Assembly (NCBI GenBank): GCA_914767715.1
Contig: OU612072.1
Span: forward strand, 17,174,001-17,238,000
DNA length: 64,000 nt
Direction of reading: 5' to 3'
Origin: Membranipora membranacea
Lineage: Eukaryota > Bryozoa > Gymnolaemata > Cheilostomatida > Membraniporidae
Under the pieces are notes generated by a model. It was given only the letters and a program-made list of their open reading frames with translations. It searched no databases and was not told the origin of the DNA. Positions 1-15,000 of the stretch are shown here, piece after piece. The number at the start of each line of letters is the position of its first letter. Position 1 is the stretch's first letter. A program made the translations under genes and the position numbers.

Positions 1-3000
1 ATGGTTGTCCTCTATCTTGGTCATGGATTTGTGAAGCTCATTTTCAAGCAGATGTTTACACTCAGCTTCAGTTGCCTGGAGTTGGAATTATTCACACATC
101 AAACAACAACAAAGCTAAAAGCACTGCTCAAGTTAGTCACGGGCCAAAGCAAAACAGACAACAATGTCTAGGTGGTTAAATCCATCCTCGGCCCACAAAA
201 CAAGAAACTAAAAAGGGTAAACCTCCATCTATTATTAACACAGCTTGTTAACAAAATCTAAACGGGAATCTAATTATTTGAATTCAAATAAACGAGGGGA
301 CCACCCCTTCCCTGCCTACCCATGTGTTAATAATAACCTTACAGGCACAGATAACAGAACTACTACACAGATCATCTACTTTTTGATTTCTTCTACTTTT
401 GCCTTGAATTTGGTTGTTGTCCAATAAAATGAGCAGCTTAAAGCCAAAACTTCCTCATTCTTTTGTTAAATCTTTCCACTCTTTAGTCATGTGTGATCAA
501 AACAGCCAAGTTGTTCCGACAAGAAAGATAGGATAAATTAACGTATTCAGTAAGATCCCTTTGACGCTCCCATCTAGTGCTAAATATCTCAGCAACTTTG
601 CCCAAGACATAAACATATATTAACTGGTATTTAGATGTTTATGGCCCGAGTACATATTATAGAACACAATAAAACTATGACATCACATCGTCGTACTCAC
701 AGAGACTTTATCCTTCTCGTCGCTGAGCGCTGCCTCTAGGTGATGTATGACATCATCCTTACTAACGAGCTGCTGCTTCAGCTGCAGGCATTCATCTCTC
801 AGCTCATCAGTGTGTGATACAGCGGAATGTAACTGGTCTACCTTCTCACTCAACTCCTACGTCAACATAAAATCACTTCATAAATAAATAATAGTGAATA
901 ATATGGTTATCAATTATATCTGTTCAAAACTAAAACTATTCCATGACAGCAAAGATCGGCTATGTTTTTGGATAGCAAGAAGTTATTGGATGTTTATGGG
1001 TAACCAGAAGGCCAATCTGAAAAACTCGGTTAAATCACTCAACTCCTGTCAAACAAAATCACGTGAATTGTTTTTTTTTTCATTTATCCACTTCATTCAC
1101 TGATCAAGCATGTAAGCGTAGACCATTATAATATCATGTGTATTTTAATTTTTCCTGGTCAAAATTTAAATTCAACTAGAATATCGAGTAAACAGCATGT
1201 GTTGGGATCATGTGAAGTAATGAAGATGTAATAGATTATCAGAAAGCCTGTTCGAAATATTCATTCAAAAAGATTGAACAACTTACACCTGTACCAGTAA
1301 TTAGGAGTTATGCTCCCACTGAACATCAATGTCAGGGAGAGAACAACTCCTGTCTTACACAATGTTGTTTTTATTTCAGTACAGTCAGGAGCGTGTCCCA
1401 TCTTCCCTACAGTCAGTACACCTTTTAGTGATCATGCAGTCTTTGAAACTGAATAACTCAGTAGATGTGTCACAATTAGAGTCCGTAGACCCACTGATGA
1501 TCATCTGGCTTTTTGTACAATCGCCCAGAGTATATGAATTCCGCATCGAAAATAGACTAGCCACTGTAAACGATTTCACTCAATCCATTTGATCTTCAAT
1601 ATCACATAAAAATACTTATCAAAAAGAAAGCAAACTATATATATATGGCTTACATTATTTGCCTCTTTGAGAGTTTGATTGAGACCCTTGAGTTCGTGTA
1701 TATGGGATGTTTTCTTATCTAGATCTGACTCCAGTAACCTCACAGAGGCTGCAGCGTTCTCAGCAGCCTCCAAAGACTCCGCTAGTGTCCAGTTCTTCTT
1801 ACGTAACTCCTACAATATAATATATCATCATGGAACATGACAACGCAAGTACAATATGCACATAAACAGAAGTTTGGTAATTGATGTTAAAATCTACAAT
1901 AGCTCTGAATATGGCTAATAAAGAGCAACTCTGACGAAACCATATACAGTGTCGACGCTGTAGGTAGGTAGGTGGAAGGTAGGTAGGTGGGGCTTCTTTG
2001 TAGAATTGGAAATCTGACCACCAAAGCTTTCTAATGATTCGGTCACAATATCCTTACTCTGTGATTCAGTGGTGGATGCATTTGCCAATTATGTTTTATA
2101 CATTCACTTAAAACTAGACCAAGTTTGTTCCATTTGCCTGCATTCCGAGCTGCTCCCGATCCACTGGGAAGAGAGCAACAGGAATTGGATTAAACTTGTT
2201 TTAACTTAAAACAGGAGATCATTCTATGCCAATCGATACACAAAGTGGATGTTTTCTAAGAATATCTTTTACAGACTTTCCTTACATTGTTACCACGCTT
2301 TTGGCAAATCAAAATTTGAATTCCAATCTAGCAGAACACGTATTAATTTTCAAAAGATGAAATTTTTTGATAATTTATGCGCTTAATTTGACAAGCTTAA
2401 AATTCTACTAACTAAGAATTCCTTGCACAACTCAACTCTGCATGCCACTGCCCACTGAACCTGTATATCTCATAACTACATATCGGGTAGGAATTGATTG
2501 ATTTTAAGTTAACTATCAGAAACAGGTATTAAACATTTGATCAAGCTGAGCCCAAGTGGATTGTAGCAGCAGTTCATTATCAACCACATTCCAAGCAATA
2601 TTGGAATGGGAATGTGGTTTATCATGAAATCATACTACCATTAACACAGGCAAGAGCACTTAAACTATATTATTCTATATTGAGGGTTGGGCATCTCATG
2701 CTCTTATGTCTCCGTTTTGTGGCTAGAGTTTCAGCAAATGAGGATCATCCGTGCCAACCTTTTCTTATGAAAGAACTGTCCTACTTGATAACACCATTTT
2801 AAACAAATTCACTTGACGCATTATGATGTTTGTTTTATGCAGGGTCTTATATGTCATTTATGATTTGATCAGCAAATAAATTGATATTATTATTATAATT
2901 AACAGAACTGAGATTACTCACATTATTCTTATCCTTGAGAGTATCTATCTCAGACTCTAGTCTCATTATCTTCTCTTCCAGATCTGATATCTTCTCCTTC

Positions 3001-6000
3001 TCCGCCTCACTATCACTACCGCCTGTAACAGGGGAGGCAATGACATATACGGGGGAGATAATAACATCATATAGGGGAGATAATAACTCATACAGGGGAG
3101 ATAATAACTCATACAGGGGAGATAAATACTCGTACAGGGGAGATTAATACTCATACAGAGGAGATAATAACTCATACAGGGGAGATAAAAACTCATACAG
3201 GGGAGATAACAACTCATACAGGGGAGATAATAACTCATACAGGGGAGATAATAACTCATACAGGGGAGATAAATACTCATACAGAGGAGATAATAACTCA
3301 TACAGGGGAGATAAATACACAGTAAAATGAGTGAATGTGTTAACTCTGCTGAAGGCGGACAACTCAAAACGCTTAGCATAATACGAGGAACAGCTCAAAA
3401 TTTAACAGTGACAGACAGTCCAAGAAGTTAAATGAAGTAAGAGTTCCATTGACTGATAACCTAATTCCTGTGATAAAACCAAAATTACCTCTTAGATATT
3501 GCTTTACTGTGGCATGTAGGCCTTAGGAGAAATTTATCATCCATGACTCAGAGTTTGTATACTGTACTATTTTGAGGATATAATCACAATCTACTACAAG
3601 ACACCAAGTAATATTATCAAGTTTCACCTGTTTCGCCTGTATGAGGACAGAGTACAAACAATAACCTACCGGGAGAGGTGCCATTAGTCTGAGGTTTGAT
3701 TTTATTAGCCTTGTCAAGGTCAAGCTTAATCTGAGAAAGCTGTGACTGCAGGTTATCTATCTCTTTACTCTGGTTAGAAATCCTTGCCTGCAGTTCAGAG
3801 TTATTGGTCTCACTGTAATAATATTGAATGAATATAAAGAGGTTGGCTAAGACAGTGTTTTACTCTTACAGCTATAATCATAGCTTTGAGAGACACAGGA
3901 GCACTCATGTGTCTCCCAAAGTGGAGATTGTCAAGATCATGGATGACAAACAGGGTATGATCACAGTAGAACCTAAATCGTAATACGTAATATGATTTAA
4001 CATCCCCAACCTCAAACCAATCATTTCATTTCAAAATGACATTTTGCCACTTAAACCAAACCTCATACATGGTGTATATAGTTCAGCATCCATGTTTGAT
4101 GTTATAAAAGCATTCACCCCAAAAGCGCAGAAACAGCCCCATTCTCTGAACTCCGAGAACATCTTACAAAAAGTGCCTTCCTCCCTAATGAATCCATCAT
4201 CTGACACAGATCAAATATGAGTTAATCATTTGACTGCTGATGGAGGACAAAACTAAGTTCTAAGAATGTAATGTCACTTGTAAGATAATCCCAAGGACTC
4301 ACAGTTGTTGTATTTTAGAGTTATCTGCCTCTGACGTACTGGATATTGTCTCGGTGGTCGCTTGTTTTGCGGTCAAGATTTCAGAATGAAGTGCCTGTAA
4401 AACAAATTAACTGGATAATGTCAACCATGCAGAGTCAAGTGAGCTGTATAGTGCAGACAGTAATAAAAGTATTCAAAATTTTGGAAATTTTGTATCTGGG
4501 CTCTTTCTTACATATCATCATCAAGATTTTTGGCTATGCAGCATAAATGAATTCCGTTTTATTTTCACACTGCAAATGAGCTGATGAGCTGATGAAGACC
4601 ATAAAAACAAGAATTACCCTGATACATACATAATTCAACGGTTCGTTCAGATCTGAATGTTACGCCTTTCAACTAACTTAAACTAGAGATGCTGATATAA
4701 CCACCCAGACATACTTCACATTATTATTCATGTGAAAGTGATTGATATATATTATTATTCAATTTTGAATAGATAGTGTTGTACCATCAGATTATAGATA
4801 CATAACAGTATATATTTATGACACAAGTCTGACAGATTATCATCGTCAGTTGGCAGGAAAAACCTAGTATGACTTTAAACATGTAATTTTGTGCGATAAC
4901 CGAACTAGCTACAGCAAAACTTACAAAACTCAACCCAAGCATTGTTTTTATATTCCTTAAATTTCATTCTCTGTGACCATTGAGCGTTCGAGGAATATCT
5001 TCAAATACAATCTCAATTCCTCAAATATGCATTGACCAAATCTTGGTGTTCCATCGTTAAAAGGAATACAAACTGAGACCTGTAACAGTTAACAAAGCTC
5101 ACATTGATCATAGACAAGACCTAACCTTAATCAGCTGTTAACAACTACGCGGCTGCTATACATAGATTTAATAACAATAAATTATATTATTATCACTATT
5201 ATCAAATATTTATAATAATTGAGTTGTTGCTGTAATAAAAGTTTATATTAAGACTAACGGCGCTGATGAACAACCTGGGAGTCTCTACTGCCTCGACTAG
5301 TAAGTTGTCATCCCTGGCTAGATGCATGTACTACGCATTAGAATTTGAGGCCCCTTTCAATATATAGCCTGTCTTGATAAGCTTGACAAAGCTTGTCAAG
5401 ACAGGCTTCTTCAGACGACAAATTTTGATCCAATGACTTTGCTCAACACCATCAAATTTGTCGGTCACAATAAATGAGAACTAGCCTGAGCCCCCCAGGC
5501 TCTTGACCCCCACCTTTGCCCGGGACCTAATCTGTGGTGAACTTTATACCTTGATCTCGATATCCTTATCCTTGAGATGTTCCTGTAGACTGCGTAGATC
5601 GTTCTCAGCTGCATGAGCTCGACTCTGGTTCTCTGTAAGCTGTCCCTCTAATCTCGAGTTCTTATAAGTCAGCTCATCAACACGAGATCCTAACTCTGCA
5701 CACATCTTATCTGCCTGTCTGTAACCCTCGTTAGCGCTGAAATGCAAACAAAATACAGGTACAGGTCACACAGTCATCAAGACCACACTGTTAGCATGTG
5801 TATCTCTGATCGGTAGAGTTAAATCTAGTAAAACTACCTAACATGTACCCGTCCCTAATTAATGAACAGAATGCGGGTCGGCACATCGAATCCCTTGTGA
5901 TGGTACTCATGCTAGGTGAATTAGTTCACTCTCTCTCGATCAGAGATATATATGCAACAGTATATCACATGGTGCGTGTGTGTGAAGGTTTAAGTTTGAC

Positions 6001-9000
6001 TGTGACCTACCTTAGAGCTGTCTGGTGAAATATAACATACAGTACACTGCAGCATGGTATAGGTAAAAGCCTAACTATCCCCCATTGTCATCATATTTTC
6101 ACAGAGTAAGGATATATTCTTACTCAGTGATAATATGCAAAAGAAAATAAATAGTATCACAGATGAAAAGTGATAATTGATTTTACGTCTGACTGGTTAA
6201 AAAGAAATCATCGAGTGTGGGCTGGCCCCGAAGGTGTGACACTCTCATGCTCTAGGTTTTGATGTAATTGTGCAATCAATAGCAGGTGGTACTACGAGCA
6301 AGCGGAGAATCACACATTCGACTTTGACACACGTTATTCTGAATAAGCAGTCTTGGCCACTCCAGATAGCATTGTAACATGAGATGGGATATCTATATTA
6401 AATTGACGCGGCAGCAAAGATACGGGTAAAATCAAGATTGCGGACAGTATATTCGCCCTGAGCTGCGGAAGCAGACGTTTTTCTGTGTCCTATTGCATTA
6501 GCCTGTGGAGAACACATGACATGATACGACACGTAACTGAAATGACAAGACAGTAATGTACAGTTACCTGACTAGCTGCCTGCTGAGCTCCTGATTATTA
6601 GCCTCTGATTTGACGAGCCTTCTCTGTTGTTCCTGAAGCTCCGCCTCTAAAGCTCTCAGCTGATTCCTCATCTGAGCCACCTCGTCTGTGTTAGGTAGGG
6701 CCTGTCTCAGACTGGCATTCTCCTGTGAGCAAGGAATAAAAACCTCATTAAAGTATACAGAGGCGAAAAATAGAAATTGAACAACAAACAGGTTTTACCT
6801 ACCTTCATCATTCACACTTCTGTCTTCGGAGTGTTAGTTGCTAAATCTCAAAAGAAAGTTGTTTGAGGCCTTAGTAGATATGAGCCATCATTATGTTTTA
6901 TGGCATATGGTCGTTATCATACTGATGACTGATGACAGATGAACCGGGACGGTGTCCCAATATTCAGCTGATGAGAGTGTACACAGATATATTGTTGGTG
7001 TAAATTGTGTAGAGGTGATTTGTGGGATGTCCCTACCTCAGATATCTGTTGCATGTGTTGTTGCATTCTCTGAGCTTCCTGATATCTAGCTTGTTGTATC
7101 CCTTGTACTTCTGCTCTGTGCTGCTCACTCAACTGTTGTAATCTCCTCTACAGCAACAATAACATCAACAATACATCAACAGGAACCTCAACAATACATC
7201 AACAGGAACATCAACAATCAAGTCAACAGCCATAGTAGGTAAACTGAGAGTAAATCAGCACATAAGAAGCTATTGGCAATGTGTTGTTCAGTCAGTGAGC
7301 GAAGAGGTACTGAGTATCTTGGCATGTCTTTACAATGCTTTTGTTTCTCTGTGTTATTGTTTTGCAAAGCGAAAAAAGCAACACCGCACTAACAAATTGG
7401 CGCCTGACAGAAAACTTCCAAAATATGTTTTCAATTTGGAATGTTGCAATAGCTCTCAATAATGGTGGTCAACATAACAAACCAGTGATGTTCTTATACC
7501 AGCATCATAGATCAATCAACTGATGTAGGATTGTGTGTTGGAGAATATTACCTTTACATTCTTGTCCTAAATACCTGCACCATACCTTTGGTTTTTGCGC
7601 CAAATACAGGTTCTGATCACAATAATTTGGGTGGTGATCTTTGAACCTTAGCATATGACTTGGTAGAATGGCTCCCTACCTTGGCTCAACTTGACTCAAT
7701 ATTGGGCATGGAACTGCGCAAGTTCTATGTACGAGACTACCCACTGTGTGACAGACCACCCACTAAGTTCAGTGTGACAGACCACCCACTAATTTCAGTG
7801 TGACAGACCACCCACAAAGTTCAGTGTGACAGACCACCCACGACTAATACCTGCATGTCTTGAGCTTGTTTAGCCGAGTTGATATGATTTCTCTCAGTGA
7901 GTGCGAGTTTAGCTGACATCTCCTTTAGTTTCTGATCTGTCCACATTAGCTTCTCTCTCTCCGTATCCAGGGTCACCTGTAGAGCTTGTATCTGTTTAGT
8001 GAATCTCTCTGTTTGTACATCCACCAAACTCTGATATGAATAAAACAAAAACTTTACAATAAACTCTGATGTTGTACTGGATTCTAACGCTGCACAATCT
8101 TGCAATATTTGTTTGCAGCATAACATTTCATGGTAGTTACCTCCTGTGATAACTAGTCTGAGTTTTGGGCGCTTCTGTGTCAGGCAACTCATGTATGGGA
8201 GCGAAAGCTTGACACAGAAAAAGGTGGCTTCTTCAATCGCTTGATAGATGTTATTTGGTTAAACATACCCTACACTGTTTGAGCACTGATATCCTATTGT
8301 TTGTAAGAGTATCATGTAGAATTCACCACACTATCAATGTCCATGTGCGGATTTGAAATTTGAAAATGAAACATCAAGTGGAGAAATGCACATAGATTCT
8401 ATTCAGTTTAACTGATTATTATCATTGTCATACACAGTGCTTGGTAGGATAATATAATATTGGATTCGAAGTTTCTAGCAAGTCAGGTAAGTTGACTATC
8501 ACATGTGTCCACAGTTAACCAATGATTAAATTCTCATTTTTAAACATATCCAGGCAATCGCAATGAGAATTTGCTGAATAATCATCGGTACAATGCTGAA
8601 AGCTCACTGACAAAATAGTGCAAGCTTTCTCAGCAAGACCTGATAACAGTTCGCTGCAACTACTTTGGCATCTGAGAAATAATGTTGTGGAAAAGCAGGT
8701 AAAAACCAGGGAGGCCAACGTCAGCATAGTTACATTTTTCCAGGTAACTTATCATGTAGGAGAATCTACTGCTCGATCAGTAAAAAGATAAGCCAGTGGA
8801 ACAAAGAGTAAAACCCCACCTGCTCATGGACTAGAGTCATTATCAAGATGTGTCACCTGGTTTATCAAACAGAGTCATAAAATTTGAAGAGGGCAGATAA
8901 AACTGATCAATAGATATTTCAATGCACATTGGCACTGCTAGACCAGAGACACATTGATTGTAAGATCCCTATGTTAGTAGACTAGGTCAGACATCAGTAC

Positions 9001-12000
9001 CTCCATTTTGATATGATTTGATGTTGAAAATCAGCTTTTACCTAACATGATTTCAGACCTGTGGGATGGCTGAGATGGGACAGTTTAAGTTTAGCCACCC
9101 AATGAGTTGGTGTATAATTTAGATGCTCAATGTCTGAAGCAAGTGTTTTTAGTGTATTATAGTGAAGTTATAATGACTCAGTTTAATATCAGCTTTTACC
9201 TAACAAGACTTCATCCTAGTATGATGGCTGGGATGTTCCCAATTGGGAGTAGCCACCCAATGAGTTGGTGTATAATTTAAAGGCTGCATGTTATACCTGA
9301 AGCAAGCGTTTATGTTGTATTATAGTAAAGTTTGTTGATAGCGATAATCATAGAAAATAATAGCTCAAAATCAATGTATTATGTGGATTCGGTCAATAAA
9401 CTGCAAACTATCTGTTTCAACATTAATACCCGATTATGATCACACAGCCTGATAAACAAGCCCTTGAGGTCAAAAATTTATTCATATCAAGCCACTGCCG
9501 GGGTAGCTGGTAGTGGCATTACATTACCAACCACTTTCCCCACCAAAAGTGGTTGATAATGAAATGCCTCTAGCAGCTATCACGGCACAGTTTGCGCGCT
9601 TAAACTAAATGTGCATGGATATATTTTTGAATGCTTAAACTAGTGCTTATTGAATTCTGAATATCTAAAAGATTGCTTCATGAGATTCCAATCTCAGATT
9701 TGCCATCTAATGTGAGATTTTTTACAAAAAAAATCAGAGAGTGGTATCAATTAGCAAAAATTTTGGTAGCTTGCATTATAGTGTAGTAGTTAAGCATAGC
9801 AGCCTTCCTACCTTTTTCTGCCAGCTCTCTGCGCCATGTTTTTCCACCAATGAGTTGATGAGAGTTTGTAGGTCAGATTCTGTGAGCCCTGATTGGCTGA
9901 TTGTTGCTACAACGAGCTCTACAGGATTCTCACGAGGCTCTTCAGAAGTCAATGTTGTCTTCTGTTTGCTCTTCTTGTTGGTCTTTTTAGGACTGTCAGT
10001 AACATTACTCTGAAAAACAGCAATGAACAAAGATTAGTTTAAGCGCATAAACTGTGTCGGGACAGCTGGTAGTAGCATTTCAACCACTTTCCCCGCTCAC
10101 TGGGAAGGTGGTTGATAATGTAATACCACTACCAGCTATCCAGACAGTTTGAGCGTTTAATCTACACAACGATATATGTTTTGAGAATTCAACAACAAAA
10201 ACAATAGGCAAATTTTAACACCAGCAATAGATTCTCAGTGTCAAATTGATAGATTCAGCACTCAAACTCCTCCTGACCCCTGGTGATCCAATATTAGGCA
10301 TGTTCAATTAAAGTTCCACATTGGGTACAATGAGAGCCATTTCCTTCCTCGCTTCGATTGCTCACATTCATCTTTTAGAAATATTGGATATCATTTGAAT
10401 TTCAGAAATACAAGCACATCAAGCACAATTCCAGAACTTACCCTTTTCTGTTCAGTGGGTAGAGCTGACTGCTGATTGGACGACTGTGTTACTGTGACGG
10501 CTTCCTCTACAATCTCTGGGGGAGACAACTGTTCGACCGGCTTCACAACTGGCCTAGTCTGAAAGTATATAATTATAGGGTGAGAAATCAAGGACCAAAG
10601 TCGTTTTGAGCCAGCCAACTGATTGAAAACCCACAGATTTCCATTGTGCGTGAACTCAAATGTGTGCACAAACAGGCTACAGAAAGTGATCTGATTCAGT
10701 TGTTGCGGACGACTTGATCTTAGAGCTCTCACTACAACTAAAAAATCTAACTGAGGTCTCCTAGAACTTCAGCATGTGACTGATCAAATTCCTAAGCAAT
10801 GGAATGTTTTCCCTGTTACCATCATAGCCCCTAGAGACTCTTCCCTGTAAGGTGCCTTACCTGTGACGATGTTGCGGAGGGAGTTGTGTTCTGTTTACTG
10901 AGTATCAGCTCTGCCTCATCTTTAGGTGTTGCAGATTGAGTAAACTGATCCCTAACAATGATCTCCTCATCTTTCACCAGAGGTACTTCATCTTTGTTAT
11001 GTAAAATGGGTTTGGAGGTCTTTCGCTTTCTTGCCTATCAAACGTACATAAGTTATTTTTATAAGAACAAAGCTTCTACTCACATAATATTAAGTTATCA
11101 TGTCTATGAATTGAACATGAACACTACCTCCTTGTCACCTTTTGAGCAAAATGTTGAAAACACGGTTGTGAGGCAGAAAAATTTATAAGCATCACGTTTC
11201 AACCGAAAATTATGAAGTCTTTAATCTGAGCCTACATGATTTTGCAGCAGATGGTGTTGGTTGGAGCATATTGTCGCCATCACATCATAACGATGATCTT
11301 ATGTAGGACTGAAGCATCCTTCTAAAAAGCACTGCTGTTATACACCAAGCCCACTAATCACCACTGATAGAGGTTGTTTGTATTGTACAGTTTCCTATTA
11401 TTAGCAGGTAGGTTGGCCCAAAGCCATATGTTACAACATGGGTGGGCATAGCAAGCACAAATGTGCCAAATTGTCTTTCCATAAGGACCACCCATACACA
11501 AGTAAACATGGGACCACCAGAGCTGCTGGCTTTCTAGGTATGATGAGCACAATACTGCAGGCTTGCAATGTAGCAATGTTGAGCACTGGACAGTTGATTA
11601 GCACACCACTATAGAACATAACAAGTTGAATACCCCAACCCAGCATACCAGTAACATGACAACATTGCTTTGATTATCAGTTTTATAACATAGCTATGCA
11701 CAAAGATGACAGGGCACCTAGCCGACATAATTGAGTATAAATGGTGCAGCAGTATTTTAAAGCTAATAAAAACGATATGATGGTATGTTGCTCAGGGTGA
11801 TTCTTGTATCAGCTTGCAGCTATTTGTACATTTACGCAGAATATCTCCTGAGCATGGCAATGTGTGCACGCCTATATACTGTTAACCTATATATATTATA
11901 CTATATACTATTATACTATATAAGATGCATGAGGGAAACTGAAGTAACGGCTAAATATATTTTGATAATCTTTAGTAGTGGTCTCAAAAGGAGATATTGA

Positions 12001-15000
12001 TGACTACCGGTATGCAATCTTACTGCCGATTATGTGAATATGTGAATGTGCCATACCAGGTTCATAATTTAGAAACAAAGAGTTAGCAAGCCACAATCAG
12101 TCCTTAGCTTAGGCCTATGGGTGTGATTTTTTGCCATCACAGCAAAGTCAATTGGTTGGCAGTGACAGGATATTGAAAAGGCCTTCAAATTTTATTACAA
12201 ACCCTATAAAAGCTGCACCTGCTTGGCATACTTTGATACAAGTTTGCATTCTCACTACTTATCTTCTAAACAGTACCGTAATCAGCATAGTAGGCCTGAG
12301 GGCTAAGATATGTGTTATTGTTAGCAACGATTATTTCAGTACTTCCCTCAATGCAGCACTAATAAATCTAAAAATATGACCTAAAACTACCAACCTTCGA
12401 CTTAACAGCTGCCTCAACTTTGCCTGCGTCGTCTAAGCTCTCCTTGCGTTGTATGATCTCTGGATTCGGATTTATCTCCACATGTTGATGTACAGAATCG
12501 CCAGCTGCTCTCGGAGGCCTCTCAGAGACAGGTTTAAGCTGAGCGGCAGCTTTTGCCAGTTTGGCTACAAAATATTCAAAAATAAAAGCTAACATGATCA
12601 TTGTATCACAAGCCTTAAAACTCATAAGAGGTTAAAATCAGTTTGCGTTTGTAGATGAATGTATTTTTACTATAATAGTCAACTCTCTGGGGTGTAGTAA
12701 AAGTGGTGTGGTGTACTTATTTTGGCATTATGACCATCACTTGATGACAGGCTGTAACTTGGGGTTTACGCAGATCATAAAGATGATTGTGATTGATACA
12801 CCAATGACACACCGAATTCATTGGACAGCATTACCACATGTAGCCTGTCTTGACAAGCTTGTCGAGACAGGCTTTACTACATGATTCCCCAATCTTTGTA
12901 ATGTTTGTGACATGACATTGACAAGCTATATCATTGCAACACCAACATTTTGCATCACCTCGTACCAAATTTACGTCTGCATCCTCATTTCAAAATCACA
13001 ACATTATTCACAGCGCAACAATAACTGTCTATTATTAACAGTGCTATGCTTTCGATAGATAGCTATAATATGTCATTGCGTCACTGAATAGACAACATAA
13101 ATTATTACATTGTTGTGAATTCAAGTAATTCCAGCAGGAACTGATTAAAGATCACTTCCCCAAAATGAAAGGCTTCGCTCATTGCAAAGTATTTTCCCAT
13201 TTCAGCCTCATTCATGTTTAAGTCATAATATGGTAGAACTGATTGTAAATCTTTATCTCCAGATTTTGTCTGCCTTATAGGCATAACATCATTACAAGGA
13301 AATGGGGATAATATTGCGAATCAATGTTTTGAGATACCCATAAAAAATGGTCAACTCGAATTTTGCATGCAGAGTCTAGTTGTTTGAATGGATCAACCAC
13401 CAAGGACTAGGAAGGGATGCCATAATTGATTATTCAAGTGTCACTATATGAGAGGCAGCTAGAATTGATTAGGGTAAAGGTCTACAAATGGTTTACTCTG
13501 ACAAAGTATCTATATTTCTCTAAATTAGCCTCTCAGATCAGAGATATAGCGGGCACACGATCCCTGAACAAATACTCAGCGCTATCAGAGATTAGACTGA
13601 GGAGCATATCAGTGAGTTAATCGCCTTACACAGCTTCGTCTATCTATACACCAAACGACACAAGAAGCTGACTTTGCAAGAACAGCTGAGCTAATTGTTT
13701 GGTCGATTTCTGCGGACTCAAAAATATTCTAGCAAATATCACAACTCAACAACTAGTGTAGCGTCAACAGAGACAATCATCAACTGTCTGCAGCTGCACT
13801 AGGGCCCTGGGTCAGACTGTCAACGGTGGCCAATCACGGACCTATCAAAAACTGTTTGACAATAGAAAGGATATTTGCCAAACAGATTAAAATATTTCAC
13901 ATTCTGTTTGTGAGCTTCTGTTGACTTAGCATGTCTGATAACATAGTGTGATATAATTTTTCATGGCTGTGATATCTACTGATGATGATGTTGATGCTAC
14001 ACTAATGATTTTCACTTATACATGACTGTCTGAGTAAGGCTGAATTATTGATCATGTTTACATGTTTGCCTCACAAGCTGCATACATAATGCAGCCTGAC
14101 TCTGTTGTGTGTTGTGTGCAGTGCTTGTGATCAATGAGGCTAGATATTTTATAGATATATAGATGAAGGAGATATGTAGGAAATTCTAATTATGACTAAT
14201 TACAGCCAGATGTGTAGAGTACAAATCACTAAACAATGCAACATAATAAGTTTGATGTTTGATGAGCGTCAGGCGCTGGCTGCTATTCAGTTGACAACAG
14301 CCTACTAGCAGCCTGCAGGAAATCATAAAACACCTTCTAATAGCCTATGTGAGAGAATCAAGTGTGTGCATGCTATATAAACGTCTATAATTCTAGCTAG
14401 ACTAAAAAAATCAGAAAATCACCCAAGAGAATAATATGTAGGCTTTTTTTTAAATGTGCCCTCGAAGAATCCTTGTTAGCAGGGCTTCAAAGTAGTAGCT
14501 GACAGTCAAAGGTTACTTAATCAAACCAACACCACAATAACTAACTGTTCTCAGCCTATGTCAGGGTGGAAAAAAGAGAGAAAATCTAGATCAGGGTTTG
14601 AGAGGGAGTTGGGCAGAGCGATGCTAGGTACCTGAGTCATCATCAGACTCATCATGATCCGATCCTGTGGACTCATGATCAGATGCTGAGTGATGAGAAG
14701 TCAAAACATCATCTTCACTTTCACTACAACTGTCTGATCAAGAGAGAACTTTGCTGAGCGCAACGATCCAAGAGATTGGACTTTATATTATCAGTTATGC
14801 ATTTTAACTCAACCTAAACTACATAGGCTATGTCTTATACAAGAGTCTTGAAAAAGTCCATACAGTCTAGTGTAAAAAATGTTGATTTGTCACACCATGC
14901 AAATGGTCCTCTATCCCTAAAGGCGATGTCCAGGATCCCAATTCACAAGACAAAACATGAATCAAGAAGAACAATTGACAGAGTGTCAGTTATAAAAAAA

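Noticed and set aside
2966-3398. Overlapping open frames of 137 and 84 codons (minus) and 70 codons (plus) with repeated PCMSYYL- and SPLYEL-like peptides
   Set aside because: They are produced by the 21-bp minisatellite, whose period is a multiple of three, and they overlap an intron of the RRBP1-like gene.
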